Shown: piece after piece, positions 63,620-64,000 of the stretch
How positions within the stretch are numbered: the first letter of the stretch is position 1
Layout of the letters: each line of letters starts with the position of its first letter
From: Candidatus Methylomirabilota bacterium
GTDB taxonomy: Bacteria; Methylomirabilota; Methylomirabilia; Rokubacteriales; CSP1-6
Reading direction: 5' to 3'
Assembly: GCA_035764725.1 (NCBI GenBank)
Contig: DASTYT010000124.1
Span: 1-64,000, forward strand
Length of the DNA stretch: 64,000 nucleotides
The notes under the pieces: generated by a model
Databases searched by the model: none
What the model was told of the DNA's origin: nothing
The model's input: only the letters and a program-made list of their open reading frames with translations
Position numbers and translations under genes: made by a program

Positions 63620-64000
63620 CTAGGCGTCCTTGCCGCCGCCGACCATGCCCTTCTTGCGCCACTTGCCGAAGATCTCCTTGACGCGGTTGCTGGCCTCCAT
63701 CATGGAATCCTTCGGCGACAGGGCACCGGTGGCGGCCTTGGCGAACATGTCCGTGATCACGTAGGTGTCGAAGATCTCACCCTCGGCGGGATTGGCGAAG
63801 CCGGGGTGCCCGAGATTGGTCGACCAGGGCAGGGCCTTGGCGAGCAGTGAGAGCTTGTCGCCGGGCACCGAGCCGAACGGATCGGCGTTGCACTGCTTGG
63901 TGATCCACGCCGCGCCGCTCTCCGCCTTCTTGTTCATCGCGGTGCCGGGCTCCGCGGCGGCCCCGTAGAACGAGGGGAAGTTGTAGAGCTTGCTCGCGAG
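63620..64000 (-). CDS. ABC importer solute-binding protein, C-terminal part
   Basis: About 126 residues to the window edge; the gene starts beyond 64000. The frame continues upstream of the ATG at 63937 (KLYNFPSFYGAAAEPGTA), so that ATG is internal. The end has LPWSTNLGHPGFANPAEGE, then FDTYVITDMFAKAATG and SPKDSMMEASNRVKEIFGKW, the usual C-terminal helix pattern of family 1 solute-binding proteins. It is the first visible gene of the importer operon. Confidence 0.85.
   Translation of the reverse strand, partial: LASKLYNFPSFYGAAAEPGTAMNKKAESGAAWITKQCNADPFGSVPGDKLSLLAKALPWSTNLGHPGFANPAEGEIFDTYVITDMFAKAATGALSPKDSMMEASNRVKEIFGKWRKKGMVGGGKDA

Overview
The window is GC-rich, tightly packed bacterial DNA that looks chromosomal. 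I see no tRNA, rRNA, insertion sequence, phage gene or CRISPR array. About 53 kb (54.1 kb down to 1.1 kb, all minus strand) is one exopolysaccharide / exosortase A (PEP-CTERM) locus. The flanks hold a futalosine-route menaquinone module and a sugar ABC importer. This mix, with the high GC and an MmgE/PrpD gene, would fit Rokubacteria/Methylomirabilota or another deep Gram-negative lineage. That placement is inference from gene content only.

Layout: 2-1057, end of a beta-helix protein (+). 1084-6078, PrsR, EpsI, exosortase and PrsK. 6078-21142, a run of glycosyltransferases, asparagine-synthetase homologues, a methyltransferase, an ATP-grasp enzyme and an O-ligase/polymerase, headed by a sigma-54 promoter at 21190-21205. 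21218-40292, a secreted unknown, more glycosyltransferases, a Wzm/Wzt-type ABC exporter, GlmS, a deacetylase, a GNAT protein and two Stp1-type glycosyltransferases, headed by a sigma-54 promoter at 40370-40385. 40391-49366, FemAB, WecB-type epimerase, deacetylase, SDR epimerase, UDP-sugar dehydrogenase, a chain-length/tyrosine-kinase gene broken by an in-frame TAG, and the initiating sugar-phosphate transferase, headed by a sigma-54 promoter at 49384-49399. 49626-53930, outer-membrane barrel, export protein, an enhancer-binding regulator with a dead receiver and a degenerate GGDEF protein, headed by a sigma-54 promoter at 54036-54051. 54237-56109, a third NtrC-type regulator and a divergent single receiver. 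56236-58607, MmgE/PrpD, a small secreted protein and a PHP protein. 58633-61713, MqnD-like, MqnC and MqnE. 61740-64000, two permeases and a partial binding protein.

How it fits together: GlmS, the WecB-type epimerase, the dehydrogenase and the SDR protein would supply amino-sugar and uronic-acid nucleotides. The sugar-phosphate transferase starts the chain on lipid carrier and about a dozen glycosyltransferases extend it. Deacetylases, FemAB/GNAT proteins, amidotransferases and an ATP-grasp ligase would decorate it. An ABC exporter, a Wza-like protein, a chain-length protein and a barrel would move it out. PrsK/PrsR and two further sigma-54 activators probably control it through four near-consensus -24/-12 promoters. 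No PEP-CTERM target protein is in the window.

Most interesting points: five asparagine-synthetase homologues, three without the glutaminase cysteine; a bipartite element with identical spacing upstream of two sigma-54 promoters; the amber codon in the tyrosine kinase with a Shine-Dalgarno and GTG right after it; an SDR epimerase with Phe in place of the catalytic Tyr; and a glycosyltransferase-deacetylase fusion.
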